Origin: Tetrapyrgos nigripes
Taxonomy: Eukaryota; Basidiomycota; Agaricomycetes; Agaricales; Campanellaceae
DNA: 64,000 bases
Assembly (NCBI GenBank): GCA_013368315.1
Contig: JAACJM010000193.1
Location: forward strand, 95,489 to 159,488
Direction: 5' to 3'
Shown in pieces: positions 11,640 to 24,311 of the stretch; the first letter of the stretch is position 1; each line of letters opens with the position of its first letter. Under the pieces are notes generated by a model, which was given only the letters and a program-made list of their open reading frames with translations, had not been told where the DNA came from and did no database searches. The position numbers were made by a program, and so were the translations under genes.

Positions 11640-13212
11640 GCTGGCGCAAACGGCTGGCCAAATGGCTGTACCCAGACTCAGAAAGTGAGAGTCCTCGAGA
11701 AAATGTGGAACCACCACGTAAAAAGCGCAAATTTATTGTTGTTGACTCAGATGGTTGGTATTTAAAATTATGACAGTCATCCCTTGCAGGTACTTAGAAC
11801 ACAGGTGGAAGACCTTTATCCAAAACATCAAACCCAAGCAATTTAGCTTCAATACTCTAGCACAAAGAGTTTTGTAAGTGTTTGATTTCTTTTCTCACTT
11901 TGAGAAATTGCTAAAACAGTTGCTATAGTGCAGGCCAGGGTGTTCTTGTCAGACCAACTTCATCCCAGCTTTATTACTATCCAGCACGGCTCATAGCTCA
12001 CACATCAAAAGGGTGGACCTTGCAGATGTGGTGTGGCATTGAGAACAACCTTCACGGTCAATTACTCCATGGAATTCCAATGTCACACATTGTTGATGGG
12101 TTGTATGGAGATCATGGCCAGAGGCGGAAAATAAGGGTGAGGTTCATCCATTGTACTGCAAATGTCTGAGTACTGAGTGGTGCTCCCTAGCTCAGCAAAT
12201 ACAAGCGTCCCCACCTTGTTCAAGTTGAAGAGTCAGAGGAAACTTTGCTAGCCAACTGGAAAGCTGTCAAATTCTCCTCTGAAATTGAGGAGGCACTTTG
12301 ACCCCACTTTGACTTGCTTTGCCAATTATTTCTTGACCCAGAAAAGGCTCTCATTGAAGAAGTACCTGCATTGGAGTTTACGGAGAATGGGAAGCCTTTC
12401 TGCACTAGGACTGGTGAAATATTGGGAGCACTCAAACCAGGAAAGCATCTTTACTATAAAGGTGGCCTACTTCTGAATGATGTTGCTGGTGTCTCAAATT
12501 GGTTCCATGTCCATCTACCTAATGCTTCTCAAACACACCCAACTCATTTTGTACTTCCTGAAGCTCATGCTCGAACACTTCTTTTTGCTCACCGACATCG
12601 TGGAGAGTTTGTGACTGATGTGTCTTCAGATTCATCTATTATGGGGTGGGATATCTTGATTCGAGCATGGCAGAGGTTGAAGGATTATGATGGTTTGACA
12701 GTGGATGGCAAGGTTCCTCAAAAGAGAGCTGATGTGAATTATGAAGCCATTGCTGTTCTGGATAAAATTATGTTTGATAGGTCAGTGAGAGCTGGGCAGG
12801 CAGGAAATCAGCAGTGGGGTTTAGATTCAGGCCCAAATGAGGATTTGTGGGATCCATATCTTGATGATCCTTACAATTATGATGTGGGAGAGGAAAGAGA
12901 AGGTAGTGAGACTGAGTGGCAGGTGGGTTTTCTGGTGATCATAGATCTCCTGTGCAGTAATTGAAATCATTTTCAGATAGATCGGACCTGATTATGATTA
13001 AGAAGAGGAAGAGAATAAAAGTAGCCAAACATCCACCCAATACAAAGCCCAGACCAACAGCTAAGGTGGGTAAAATGCAGCAGGGGGGACTTCAGACAGT
13101 AGCAGATAATGAACAAAAGACAGCATCATCAGGGAGAGAGGTGCATGGCAATACAGAACAAGGGAGAAAGTCTGGAAAGGGAGGGAAAGAGAAAAAGAAC
13201 AAGAGGAAATGA
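11640..13212 (+). pseudogene. Unrecognised nuclear-type gene, broken
   Basis: Readable exon-like blocks follow one another. An acidic start (LYPDSESESPRENVE) is followed by the nuclear-localisation-like PPRKKRKF. Then come HRWKTFIQNIKPKQFSF and a block YYYPARLIAHTSKGWTLQMW with HGIPMSHIVDGLYGDHGQRR. A 216-residue block (12,314-12,964) holds RTGEILGALKPGK and DLWDPYLDDPYNYD, and a Lys-rich tail (MIKKRKRIKVAKH) ends at 13,212. An in-frame TGA at 12,299 sits between EEAL and PHFDLLCQLFLD, and the last junction changes frame. I do not know the family. The 'YYPxRLI...GWT..MW' block suggests a small beta-barrel reader domain, but that is only an impression. It lies upstream of the helicase on the same strand and may have moved with it. 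Confidence 0.45.
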
Positions 13213-15036
13213 TACAGATCATTTGCATTACGAGGCCGAAATGAAATGAAGGACGAGTTCATTACACTCCATTTCCGCGTGTGGCTATGTCTATTCGGTG
13301 TATTTACCGTCTTCCGCGGAAAGATTGCCGTTACCGTACATTACGTCACCTAATTTTGTCATCTTACGGAGACGTTAAGGGTGAGTATCATTGTCAGTAA
13401 TGGTGGTGTTTTATTTTCGGAAGAGGTAATAAGTGAAAAGGGCATATAATCTATTTTAAATCCAGAAAAACAGAAACTGGAAGACAGCGTTAGCACTAAA
13501 GCTAAAGACATGCACCCGACTGCCTACGAAAACTCCAACAGATTCTATTTTGCACTAATTGGCCATGGAACGCCAAGCTAAAACCATATGTCTTGCCGTT
13601 ACGTTCCTATGCACTGGAGGAAATATTGAAGGGAGAAAGGCAAAATAAATAAATCAAAAAAAAAAAACACGAAATACTCACTGATCCTCGTTTGTACTAC
13701 CCGACACTACTGCTGCCACTAAAGTCAATACAGTCTGTCCCTTTCTTTCTTGATCTTCAAACTTTGTGACTTCCAAATCATACTTAGTCTGGCCCCATAG
13801 GCTCTGGAGCCAATAAACCAATAGCAGCAGTGGCGAATGCAAGAGGAAGAGTGATACTAGAGTTTCGGCATATAACATTGATTGGGGAATCTAGAAACGA
13901 GCGAGAACGTTGAAGTAAATTGATATAATAACGACAAATCTTAACGAACACTTACTCTTTTTTTCTTTCTTTCTTTCTTTTTCTTTCTTCCTTTCTTCCT
14001 TTCTTTTTCTGAAACAGTACCTTCACTGTCTGCGTTCCGAGATTCTCTCTTATTGGTAGTATCATTAAACCTTGTAAACGTACCAGTAAACACGGGGAGC
14101 GTCGGAGCAATTGTCAGGTCGATGAGGAATATTAGGATGACGTCCGTAGTGGTGTATTAGGGAATATTTGCATTGTGAGTCTTTTTTTTCTGTCTTGGGC
14201 CTGGATCGTGATTTCTGATATAACAATTCTGAGATGCCCTTTCTTCCCGGCATAACCAATGAACGGATATGTTGAACCATTGTTTGGATGTGGAAAAAGC
14301 GTCTCAGTCACTCATGAAAGGTAAACATGTGTTGGTATGGTTCTATGTTATCCTTCCCGTATATTAACCTGTAGATCAATCCAAAATCTCATGATCACTG
14401 GCAGGAGAGCTCAAGCACGAGTTGATCAAAGATCAGTGATTGACGCTGGTATCGGCAGTGGTGTATACCCAGCTGCGTAGATAAAGGTAATTGGCCCTTG
14501 TGGAAATTGCATCGAATCCGCCTAGGTCATTGAATTATTTATATTTATTGAGACAGAATGGTCTGCACCCCACAATGAAGATACACATTTGACGCGTGTT
14601 TGCCATGCTCATGGTGGACCTTGTGGCTGTGGCCACTTGTCAGACACCACGCAAACAGTGTATTCTCCTGAACCTATACTATCTGGCCATGGGTGTCAAA
14701 ACACTTGTAATACTTTCGGTTATCCATGCATCATATCTCTCTCAGCAAAAAGTCAACACTGAACACTCTGCAATCGATGACTCTGTATGTCCTATAGCAA
14801 GGGTATCTAACATGAGGATCGGTCACTACAAATACCCACGTCCTCATAATCTGAACACTCTTCGATTGACGGGTCTAGGGTACTGTAGCAACAATCAGTA
14901 AGGTAATAGACGCAGACAAGTTGGAAAGCCAGTCTTACACATACGCCAGACGTCTAATATCGCGGAGATCCCTTGAAGAACAGTCAATGACATTGCCATC
15001 AATGACTTTGAGTGCCAACACTGCTGAGGCCAAAGA
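13213..15036. other. Intergenic; possible truncated minus-strand gene at its right end
   Basis: No gene identified with confidence. On the minus strand, 15,303-14,935 gives an uninterrupted protein-like reading (SIEDLVLPSSWVVWDPLAN) that overlaps the first part of the helicase frame and could be a host gene cut by the helicase element. I do not recognise it. A pyrimidine microsatellite lies at 13,954-14,011. Confidence 0.35.
13954..14011. repeat. CTTT-rich pyrimidine microsatellite
   Basis: Interrupted (CTTT)n tract of 58 bp. Confidence 0.85.
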
Positions 15037-15336
15037 CCATATGTGACAATTGAAATCCGTTTTCGTTGTGGATGTTGCGACAAACAGAAATCCGTTAGAA
15101 ATACCCCAGTTAACAATGTTGGCCAACGGGTCCCAAACCACCCAGGAAGAAGGCAACACCAAATCTTCAATCGACCAATGAACCAACGAACATGGATGAT
15201 CCAAAGAACAATGTCGGGAATCTGCAACCTGCAACTGTGTGCCAATAGGAACAATAACCGGTTCCCCACACGTTGGAATCAAAATACCCTTCAAGCAATC
15301 CATTTTGATGTACGTGAACAGCGCAGGCAATTAGAC

Positions 15337-17408
15337 ATGCAAGAGATGACAGATTTACTGGTCAATATGGGATGGACAAATGCAAAATGTGACTTGAAAA
15401 GCCGTATACCAGCCTCTTTTGACTATCCCTTCAAAAGTTCAAATGCATGGAGATTGGAAATTGCAAAAATGAAAGGAAATGTGATAACAGATAGATTAAA
15501 ACAGAACAAAAACAAGCCAAATACCTTTCCTAATAAATTTCCTGATCAAGTAGAAATCCCCGATCAACATATATTTGAGGAGAAATTTAAGAGCAATCAG
15601 ACAAAAAAACTCATAGACGATTTATGTATCAAATTTAACTTGAATCTACAGCAAGAACGGGCTTTTTGTATTATTGCAAACCATGCAGTCAGTTCAATTT
15701 CAGACCAGTTGAAGATGTATATTGGTGGTATGGCAGGTACAGGTAAAACTCAAGTGCTGAAAACTCTCAGAGAGTTCTTTAAACAAAGAGATCAAAGTCA
15801 TTGCATGATAGTAGTTGCACCAACTGGAACTGCAGCAGCTTTACTTCAAGGCTCCACTTATCACTCAGTGTTTGGGATCAATTCATCAGAGGAGGGTGAG
15901 TTTTGGAAAATGTCTATATCACAAATTTGTTCCAGACTAAGTGGTGTAGATTATGTTTTTTTAGATGAAGTTTCAATGCTTTCATGTAAAGACCTGTATA
16001 AAATCAGTGCTAAGATGGCCACTGCTTTGAATCAGCCTCTCCTTCCATTTGGTGGGGTTAGTATGATATTTGCTGGTGATTTTGCACAATTGCCACCAGC
16101 AATGGGTGGTGAAAGTGTCTCATTATATAGCCATACCATAGGTTCCAGTTCTTCAGACCAACAAGCTAGTATTGGAAAATATTTATGGCATCAGGTCAAC
16201 ACTGTAGTACTCTTGAGGAAAAACTGTCGGCAAACTGGGGATTCAGATAGAGATATAAAATTTCGTCAAGCATTGGAGCACATGAGATATAAGAAATGCA
16301 CTACAGAGGATATTACTTTCTTACGGTCATTGATATCAGACCCTTCAAATGAATCTCGTTCTATTGATAACCCTCATTTCATACTTCAATAATTTTAACT
16401 TACAACAAACACAAGGACGTGGCTAATGAACTGGGCAGTAAACGATTTGCTGCAGAGACAGGACAAGTGCTCACGCACTTTTTCTCTGATGATGAGCAGG
16501 TTGTTTTTGATGAACCTCCTTCTAAAACTCATGATCGCAAACGCAAACGGAGAAAGGCTACAAAACACCAAATTGATGATCAAGTACAGCAGCAACTTTG
16601 GAAGCAATCCCCTTCAACTAACACTATGCAAATTCCTGCAACTCTGTCCCTGTGTAAAGGTTTGCCTGTGATGATTTGCTTCAATGGTGCAACTGAGCTT
16701 TGTATAACAAAAGGTCAAGAAGGCACAGTACATGGATGGCAAGCTAGGAAAGGAAAGCATGGTCAACTAGTGCTGGATGTGCTGTATGTCAAACTGGAAA
16801 AGCCTCCTACAGATGTCCATTTCAAAGACCTCCCCCTCAATGTTGTTCCTATTATCCCAAATACAAGGTGTATTAACTGTAAACTGCCTGACAACAGGAT
16901 CATTCAGATCTCTAGAACTCAAGTTGAGGTCCTGCCTAATTTTGCAATGACTGACTTTGCTTCACAAGGAAAAACACGTGACCCCAATGTTGCAGATATA
17001 TACAATAGTCGTGATTTTCGGGCCATTTATACTGCTTTGTCAAGGAGCTCCAGTGCAGATGGGACTATGATCTTACAGGGTTTTAATGTTAATCATATTA
17101 CAGGTGGAATAGGCAATAAAGGTGGATATCGTCAAGAACTAAGGGAGATGGAAATTTTAAATGACATCACTAAGTTACGTGCAGATCATAAATTGCCTCA
17201 TTCAATTATTGGGGACTTGAGGGGATCACTCATACAACAATATAGATCACATTTTGGAAATAGACATACACCTGAAGAGCTTCATGACAGTTTAGTATGG
17301 GATGCAGATGAGAAATTTGAGTCTACATTGGACAAAGAGATTTCTTGGAAAATTCTAGGAGAAAAAGAAAAAACAAAACCTCCAGCAAAAAAAAAAGCAA
17401 TCAGGTAA
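15337..17408 (+). CDS. PIF1-like DNA helicase, one frameshift
   Basis: SF1B helicase. Walker A is GGMAGTGKTQ (15,724-15,753), Walker B VFLDEVSML (about 15,955), motif III GDFAQLPPA (about 16,075). The C-terminal motifs are TDFASQGKTRD (about 16,950) and YTALSRSSSADGT (about 17,027), the last being the motif VI region shared by PIF1 and Helitron helicases. A Lys-rich stretch (RKRKRRKATKH) and a Lys-rich C-terminus suggest nuclear location. The two halves are joined by a one-base loss in a T run near 16,378 (NPHF to HTSIILTYNKHKD). The upstream start is uncertain: ATG 15,337 precedes the first helicase-like residues, and an earlier in-frame ATG at 15,043 lies in sequence that may belong to another gene. 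Expected activity is ATP-driven 5'-3' DNA unwinding. Mushrooms carry expanded, often transposon-linked PIF1-like genes. Its stop lies 90 bp before element A. Confidence 0.85.
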
Positions 17409-17497
17409 TTTTATGCCTATTCAGATAATCAATCAAGATTACAATGAAATGAAGGGTGACTCAACTTCTAGTATTCAAGATGTGACACATAACTCTA

Positions 17498-18784
17498 CAC
17501 TGGGTGCAAACACTTGTAAATCCTCTGCTTTACTGAGGTTTTACAAGAGTATTACACCAAGCCAATCAATATGTAAGACTCCTTGTCATACATTAGTATT
17601 ACAAGAGACAGAAAAAATTAGAACAACCTTGTATGACCATTGTAAGTCACAAAGAAATACCATGGACTTTCAGTGTGACTTGCTGTCACTGTATACCCTT
17701 GGTGGATATACTGTGGAATTACACAGGAATTTCAGAGTGACTTTTTGTCACAATATGTCATGTAGTAAGACACATAAGAAATACTGGAGTATTTCAGTGT
17801 GACAGATAATCACAGTATGACAAACAGTAAGGCAAGAGAGATTTACAAAGAACTTACAAGGAAGCAAAATCTGCAGGAAATTTACAAAGTGACAATCAAG
17901 TCACAGTAATACACTTGTAAGACTAGCTGTATTATGAAGGAATTACAAGAAAGATTTGCTACAAACACTGGTAAATCCTCAGCCTTACTGGAGTATTACA
18001 AGAGTATTATGGGGAACCAATCAATATGTAAGTTGGCTTGACTTACAAGTGTATTACAAAATAGACAAAAAATGAGGACTATTCTGAAAGACCATTGTAA
18101 GCTGCAAGGACATACCATGGACTTTGAGTGTGAGGCTTTGTCACAGTATAGCATTGAAGAGCATACAGTGGAATTACAAGGTGACTTTTTTGTCACAGTA
18201 TGTCTTCTTGTAAAACAGAACTGAAATACCAGGGTATTTCAGTGTGAGATAATGTCACAGTAAGACAATTTGTAAACCAAGGAAAATTTACAGAGGACTT
18301 ACCAGAAGGTAGAACTTGAAAGTCTTGGGTAAGACTGCTCATATTTACACAGAATTTACGGAGGGACAGCTGTGTCACAGTAATACCCTAGAAAGACTTG
18401 TGGTTTTACAAGGGAATTACAAGATGCAGGTTTTAAAAGTCTATCTCGTAAGTCTCTGGAAAAAACCTGCATGCTAAATGGAGAATATACAGTGTGACAG
18501 ACTGGTCACAGTAAGACACTTGTAAGTCACAAGACATTACAATGACTGTACGGAAAAGTGACTATTTTGTAAGTCATCATGTATATCCAATGGACTTACA
18601 AGAGACTTGTTGGATGGATTTGCAGTGCATGTCAATTAAGTAATACAGAAGGGCTTACTGAAAATTTACAGGATGTAATACAATGAATTCATTCAACCAG
18701 GTCAATTGAATGTCACTAAATATAAATAGACAGCTCAGGCTGGACTGTGTCTGCCTTGTCATCTTCGTCTGCTCAGTCTGTTAC
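17498..18784 (+). repeat. Subterminal arm of element A (left)
   Basis: About 1.29 kb with more than twenty TTACAAG/CTTGTAA-type motifs in both orientations and TGTGACA/TGTCACA pairs (for example TGACTTTTTGTCACA), spaced roughly every 20-40 bp. Such dense short subterminal motifs are typical transposase-binding regions of CACTA elements. Near-identical copies lie at 25,396-26,681 (inverted), 35,287-36,589 and 42,546-43,830 (inverted). Confidence 0.85.
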
Positions 18785-20821
18785 GTCTGCCTCGTCTGCC
18801 TCGTCTGCCTCGTCTGCCTCGTCTGCCTCGTCTGCCTCGTCTGCTCCGTCTGCCTCGTCTGCCTCGTCTGCCTCGTCTGCTTCGTCTGCCTCGTCTGCTC
18901 CGTCTGCTCCGTCTGCTCCGTCTGCTCCGTCTGCCTCGTCTGCCTCGTCTGCCTCGTCTGCCTCGTCTGCCTCGTCTGCCTCGTCTGCCTCGTCTGCCTC
19001 GTCTGCCTCGTCTGCCTCGTCTGCCTCGTCTGCCTCGTCTGCCTCGTCTGCCTCGTCTGCCTCGTCTGCCTCGTCTGCCTCGTCTGCCTCGTCTGCCTCG
19101 TCTGCCTCGTCTGCCTCGTCTGCCTCGTCTGCCTCGTCTGCCTCGTCTGCCTCGTCTGCCTCGTCTGCCTCGTCTGCCTCGTCTGCCTCGTCTGCCCTCG
19201 TCTGCCTCGTCTGCCCCGTCTGCCTCGTCTGCCCCGTCTGCCTCGTCTGCCCCGTCTGCCTCGTCTGCCCCGTCTGCCTCGTCTGCCCGTCTGCCCCGTC
19301 TGCCTCGTCTGCCTCGTCTGCCCCGTCTGCCTCCGTCTGCCTCGTCTGCCCCGTCTGCCCCGTCTGCCTCGTCTGCCTCGTCTGCTCCCCGTCTGCCTCG
19401 TCTGCCCCGTCTGCCTCGTGTGCCTCGTCTGCTCCGTCTGCCTCGTCTGCCTCGTCTGCTCCGTCTGTCTCGTCTGCCTCGTCTGCCCCGTCTGCCTCGT
19501 CTGCCTCGTCTGCTCCGTCTGTCTCGTCTGCCTCGTCTGCCCCGTCTGCCTCGTCTGCCCCGTCTGCCTCGTCTGCCCCGTCTGCCTCCGTCTGCCCCGT
19601 CTGCCTCGTCTGCCCCATCTGCCTCGTGTGCCTCGTCTGCTCCATCTGCCTCGTCTGCCTCGTCTGCTCCGTCTGCCTCGTCTGCCTCGTCTGCCTCGTC
19701 TGCCTCGTCTGCTCTGTCTGCCTCGTCTGCCTCGTCTGCTCCGTCTGTCTCGTCTGCCCGTCTGCCTCGTCTGCCCCGTCTGCCTCGTCTGCCTCGTCTG
19801 CTCCGTCTGCCTCGTCTGCCTCGTCTGCTCCGTCTGTCTCGTCTGCCTCGTCTGCCCCATCTGCCTCGTCTGCCCCGTCTGCCTCGTCTGCCCCGTCTGC
19901 CTCCGTCTGCCCCGTCTGCCTCGTCTGCCCCGTCTGCCTCCGTCTGCCCCGTCTGCCTCGTCTGCCTCGTCTGCCTCGTCTGCTCCGTCTGCCTCGTCTG
20001 CCCTGTCTGCCTCGTCTGCCTCGTCTGCTCCGTCTGCCTCGTCTGCCTCATCTGCTCTGTCTGCCTCGTGTGCCTCGTCTGCTCCGTCTGCCTCGTCTGC
20101 CTCGTCTGCGCTGTCTGTCTCGTCTGCCTCGTCTGCTCTGTCTGTCTCGTCTGCTCTGTCTGCCTCGTCTGCCTCGTCTGCCCCGTCTGCCTCGTCTGCC
20201 CCGTCTGCCTCGTCTGCCTCGTCTGCGCCGTCTGTCTCGTCTGCCTCGTCTGCTCCGTCTGTCTCGTCTGCCTCGTCTGCCCTGTCTGCCTCGTCTGCCT
20301 CGTCTGCCCCGTCTGCCTCGTCTGCCTCGTCTGCCCCGTCTGCCTCGTCTGCCTCGTCTGCCTTGTCTGCCTCGTCTGCTCCGTCTGCTCTCTGTCTGCC
20401 TCGTCTGCTCCGTCTGCCTCGTCTGCCCCGTCGTCTGCCTCGTCTGCCTCGTCTGCCCCGTCTGCCTTGTCTGCCTCGTCTGCCTCTGTCTGCCTCGTCT
20501 GCCTCGTCTGCCCCAGTCTGCCTCGTCTGCCTCGTCTGCCTCGTCTGCCCCATCTGCCTCGTCTGCCTCGTCTGCCCCGTCTGCCTCGTCTGCCTCGTCT
20601 GCCCCGTCTGCCTCGTCTGCCCCGTCTGCCTCGTCTGCCTCGTCTGCTCCGTCTGCTCCGTCTGCCTCGTCTGCTCTGTCTGCCTCGTCTGCCTCGTCTG
20701 CCTCGTCGCCTCGTCTGCTCCGTCTGCCTCTGTCTGCTCCTGTCTGGCTCATCTGCCCCGTCTGCCTTGTCTGCCCCGTCTGCCTTGTCTACCCCGTCTG
20801 CCTTGTCTGCCCCGTCTGCCC
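18785..20821. repeat. 9-bp minisatellite, unit GTCTGCCTC (element A left)
   Basis: About 225 tandem units GTCTGCNNC, mostly GTCTGCCTC with CCC, TCC, CTT and TCT variants. The unit is a multiple of three and has no stops, so all six frames stay open for up to 2 kb. The resulting Ser/Ala, Cys/Leu/Val, Arg/Leu/Pro, Asp/Glu/Ala, Gln/Thr/Arg and Gly/Arg polymers are not evidence of protein. Confidence 0.95.
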
Positions 20822-23800
20822 AGCCGTAGCTGTAACTGCTACACATAGTATACTGATAGTACTCTGCTGGGCACAATGCGTAGTTTGTAGAGGCTTATCT
20901 GTACCTATATTATGGTATGATACTATGCATAGTGAATCACTGTTCCACCCCATACCATGCATAGTATATCCCATTTTATTTTCGCATATCACGCATAGTA
21001 AGCCACTGTGCCAGCCCTATACCATGTGTAGTATTGCATACCATGCGTAGTAAGCCACTGTGCCCCTTAGGGGGCAGTAGGGCGGGTTTTTCTCAAGCCT
21101 CAAAATTTGATGGGAGGTGCAGGCCGTCGATAGGGCCCTGAATCTGCAAATGGAATAGGGGTAGTAGCTGTGGCTGGCTCAGAAAATGCAAAATAAATTC
21201 CTGGAGCCGGCAATGAAAAGTGATATAAGTATATAAGAGGATGTATTTTGGGTCACTGAATTCAAATATCCAATCAGATTCGCAATACCTGCAGTGGCTA
21301 TAGAGATATGGCCAAAATACTGTCCAAAATACAGCGAATAGCAGGATGGGTACTGGCCATTGCATCCAATCAGCTCTGATCATTATGGAAATTGGTAGGA
21401 TACTGCTTTTGGATTATATAAACTTGGGAATAACATTTATTTCATTATATAATCAATGTCTAGTGAGATATCCTCAATTTACTCTCAAAAAAGTGAAAAT
21501 TTGGGATGGCCATGGACACTACATGTTATAGCATCTAATATAGTTATGGATATGCTTACTAGGGTATTCTGTGTCATTGAATCAGAATATCCACTTGGAT
21601 AAGCTCTATATTCTGTGGTTCTGGTGATATGGAATACTTACTCCTAAATATAGGTACCTGTGGCACCCACAAATATGCAACTTATAAATTTGTTTGAGAG
21701 GGTGGATAAATGTCCATTAATACTTTCAATCAGAATATAAAGTCATATTCTTCATATCTTGAAGATACAAGACTCTATTTTCAATTTATTTCCCAAGAAT
21801 TGCCACAAAAGCGAAAAAAGTGAGATGGCCATGGAGAGGGCATGGTATGGCATCCAATACAGCTATGTATATGTCTATTGAAGTAGTCCGGGTCCTTGAA
21901 TCCAAATATCCACTTAGATTGGCTCTATAAGCTGTGGCTACTCTGCTATTGAAGACTTACTCCCAAGCATGGGTACCTGTGGCACCTGTAAATATGTATC
22001 TTAAAAAACTGTGGAGATAGGTGGATAACTGTTTATCAAAGCCCCAAACAACAATATGAGGTCATATGTTCCATATCCCCAAGATCCAAGACTCTATTCC
22101 CAATTTATTACTCAAAAAGCGAAAATAGTACCTTTTGGAACCATATACATGGGCATATCTCATTCCAGAGGTTACTGGAGGCACTCATACTATGTATTTC
22201 ATGTTTTAGTACCACTTAAAAGATGATCAGCCATCCAAAATATCTAGCAGATGTTCTAGGTACATGCACCAGGTTAAAGTCAAACTGAGTTGCAGATAAT
22301 GATACTTATAGGACTTAAGGCTATATCTGAACATGTATTTCAGTGAGAACTTCCAAACTGCCAGTAACACAAGAATTATGGCTTAGAATGATGGGAGGAT
22401 AGTCAGAATGCCAGTCTCAAAGCCAAAAGATAGGTATATGTGTCAATGAAGGTGAAAATTAAGGCTATCTTTGCTGTCTGGGGAATAAATTGAGAATAGA
22501 GTCTTAGAACTTAGGGATATAGGGGATATGACTTCATATTACTGTTTGGTACATCAATCAACACTTTTAAACCCACTCAACCTATTTTATAAAGTACATA
22601 TTTGCAGGTGCCACAGGTACCCACGTTTGGGGGTAAGTCTTGAATAGCAGAGTACCCATAGCCTATAGAGCCAATCCGAGTGGATATTAGGATTCCACAA
22701 CCAAATTTATCTTAGTAGGCATATCCATGATCATATTGGATGCCACACCATGCCCTGTGCATGGCCATTCCTCTTTTTTCACTTTTGTGGCAATTTTTGG
22801 GGAATAAATTGAAAATAGAGTCTTGTATTTTGAAGATATCAAAAACATGACTGTATATTATGATTAAGGGTATTAATGAACATTTATCCACCCTCTCAAA
22901 CAAATTTATAAGTTGCATATTTGTGGATGCCACAGGTACCTATATTTAGGGGTAAGTATTCCATATCACCAGAACCACAGAATATAGAGCTTATCCAAGT
23001 GGATATTCTGAGTCAGGGACACAAAATATCCTTGTAAGCATATCCATAATTATATTAGATGCTATAACATGCAGTGTGCATGGCCATCCCAAATTTTTCA
23101 CTTTTTTGAGAGTAAATTGAGGATATCTCACTAGACATTGATTATATAATAAAATAAATGTTATTCCCAAGTTTATAGAATCCAAAAGCAGTATCCTACC
23201 AATTTCCATAATGATCAGAGCTGATTGGATGCAATGACCAGTACCCATCCTGCTATTTTGCTGTATTTTGGAAAGTATTTTGGCCATACCTCTATACCCA
23301 CTGCAGTTATTGCAAATTTGATTGGATATTTGGATTCAGCGACCCAAAATACACCCTCTTATATACTTACATCACTGTATTTTGAAGATATCAAAAACAT
23401 GACTGTATATTATGATTAAGGGTATTAATGAACATTTATCCACCCTCTCAAACAAATTTATAAGTTGCATATTTGTGGATGCCACAGGTACCTATATTTA
23501 GGGGTAAGTATTCCATATCACCAGAACCACAGAATATAGAGCTTATCCAAGTGGATATTCTGAGTCAGGGACACAAAATATCCTTGTAAGCATATCCATA
23601 ATTATATTAGATGCTATAACATGCAGTGTGCATGGCCATCCCAAATTTTTCACTTTTTTGAGAGTAAATTGAGGATATCTCACTAGACATTGATTATATA
23701 ATAAAATAAATGTTATTCCCAAGTTTATAGAATCCAAAAGCAGTATCCTACCAATTTCCATAATGATCAGAGCTGATTGGATGCAATGACCAGTACCCAT

Positions 23801-24311
23801 CCTGCTATTTTGCTGTATTTTGGAAAGTATTTTGGCCATACCTCTATACCCACTGCAGTTATTGCAAATTTGATTGGATATTTGGATTCAGCGACCCAAA
23901 ATACACCCTCTTATATACTTACATCACTTTTCATTGCCGGCTCCAGGAATTTATTTTGCATTTTCTGAGCCAGCCACAGCTACTACCCCTATTCCATTTA
24001 CAGATTCTGGCCCCTACTGACCGCCTGCACCTCCTATCAAATTTTGAGGCGTGAGAAAAACCAGCCCTCCTGGCCCCTAAGGCCCTGCCTATCGCCACAT
24101 CAAATTACCAGCTGTGGGAAAAACCTGCCAAATTTACTTAAGGTATACCATGCGTGGTATAGTAGAATATTGTGCACACAATGCATAGTATGAAAATAGC
24201 CATACAATGCATCATATGCTCACCCAAAGTATACACAGAGAAAGGACTGTTGACTACGCATTGTGTTGTGTGAGTGCTGCCTGTATACTATGCATGGCAG
24301 TTACAACTACT
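20822..24311. other. AT-rich palindromic core of element A
   Basis: The core begins and ends with clusters of CATGCRTAGTA-type motifs (20,840-21,060; 24,140-24,300). Inside, 21,090-21,720 is repeated inverted at about 22,900-23,300 and again at about 23,470-24,060, so the core is itself a large imperfect palindrome. No coding sequence is supported: a 98-residue frame that occurs twice is simply carried by a tandem duplication. Confidence 0.7.
22824..23927. repeat. 552-bp tandem duplication
   Basis: Units 22,824-23,375 and 23,376-23,927 appear identical by eye, implying very recent duplication. The junction falls at ATCACTGTATTTTGAAG. Confidence 0.85.

Noticed and set aside
15043..15330. Extending the helicase to the ATG at 15,043
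   Set aside because: The first 90 or so residues are low in helicase character, while the opposite strand reads more protein-like here. ATG 15,337 is the conservative start.
15337..17408. The helicase as the C-terminal half of the Helitron at 54-59 kb
   Set aside because: It is 37 kb away, on the other strand, and its C-terminal region matches the stand-alone mushroom PIF1-like type; no Rep domain precedes it.
18710..21050. Very long open frames (hundreds of residues of Ser/Ala, Leu/Val/Cys, Arg/Leu/Pro) over the 9-bp array
   Set aside because: A 9-bp unit without stop codons keeps all six frames open; the same happens on both strands and in every copy. No start context, domain or codon preference supports translation.
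22991..23839. Two identical 98-residue minus-strand frames as a duplicated gene
   Set aside because: They are carried by the 552-bp tandem duplication in non-coding AT-rich core sequence, and similar diverged frames occur in the inverted copies without conservation of a product.
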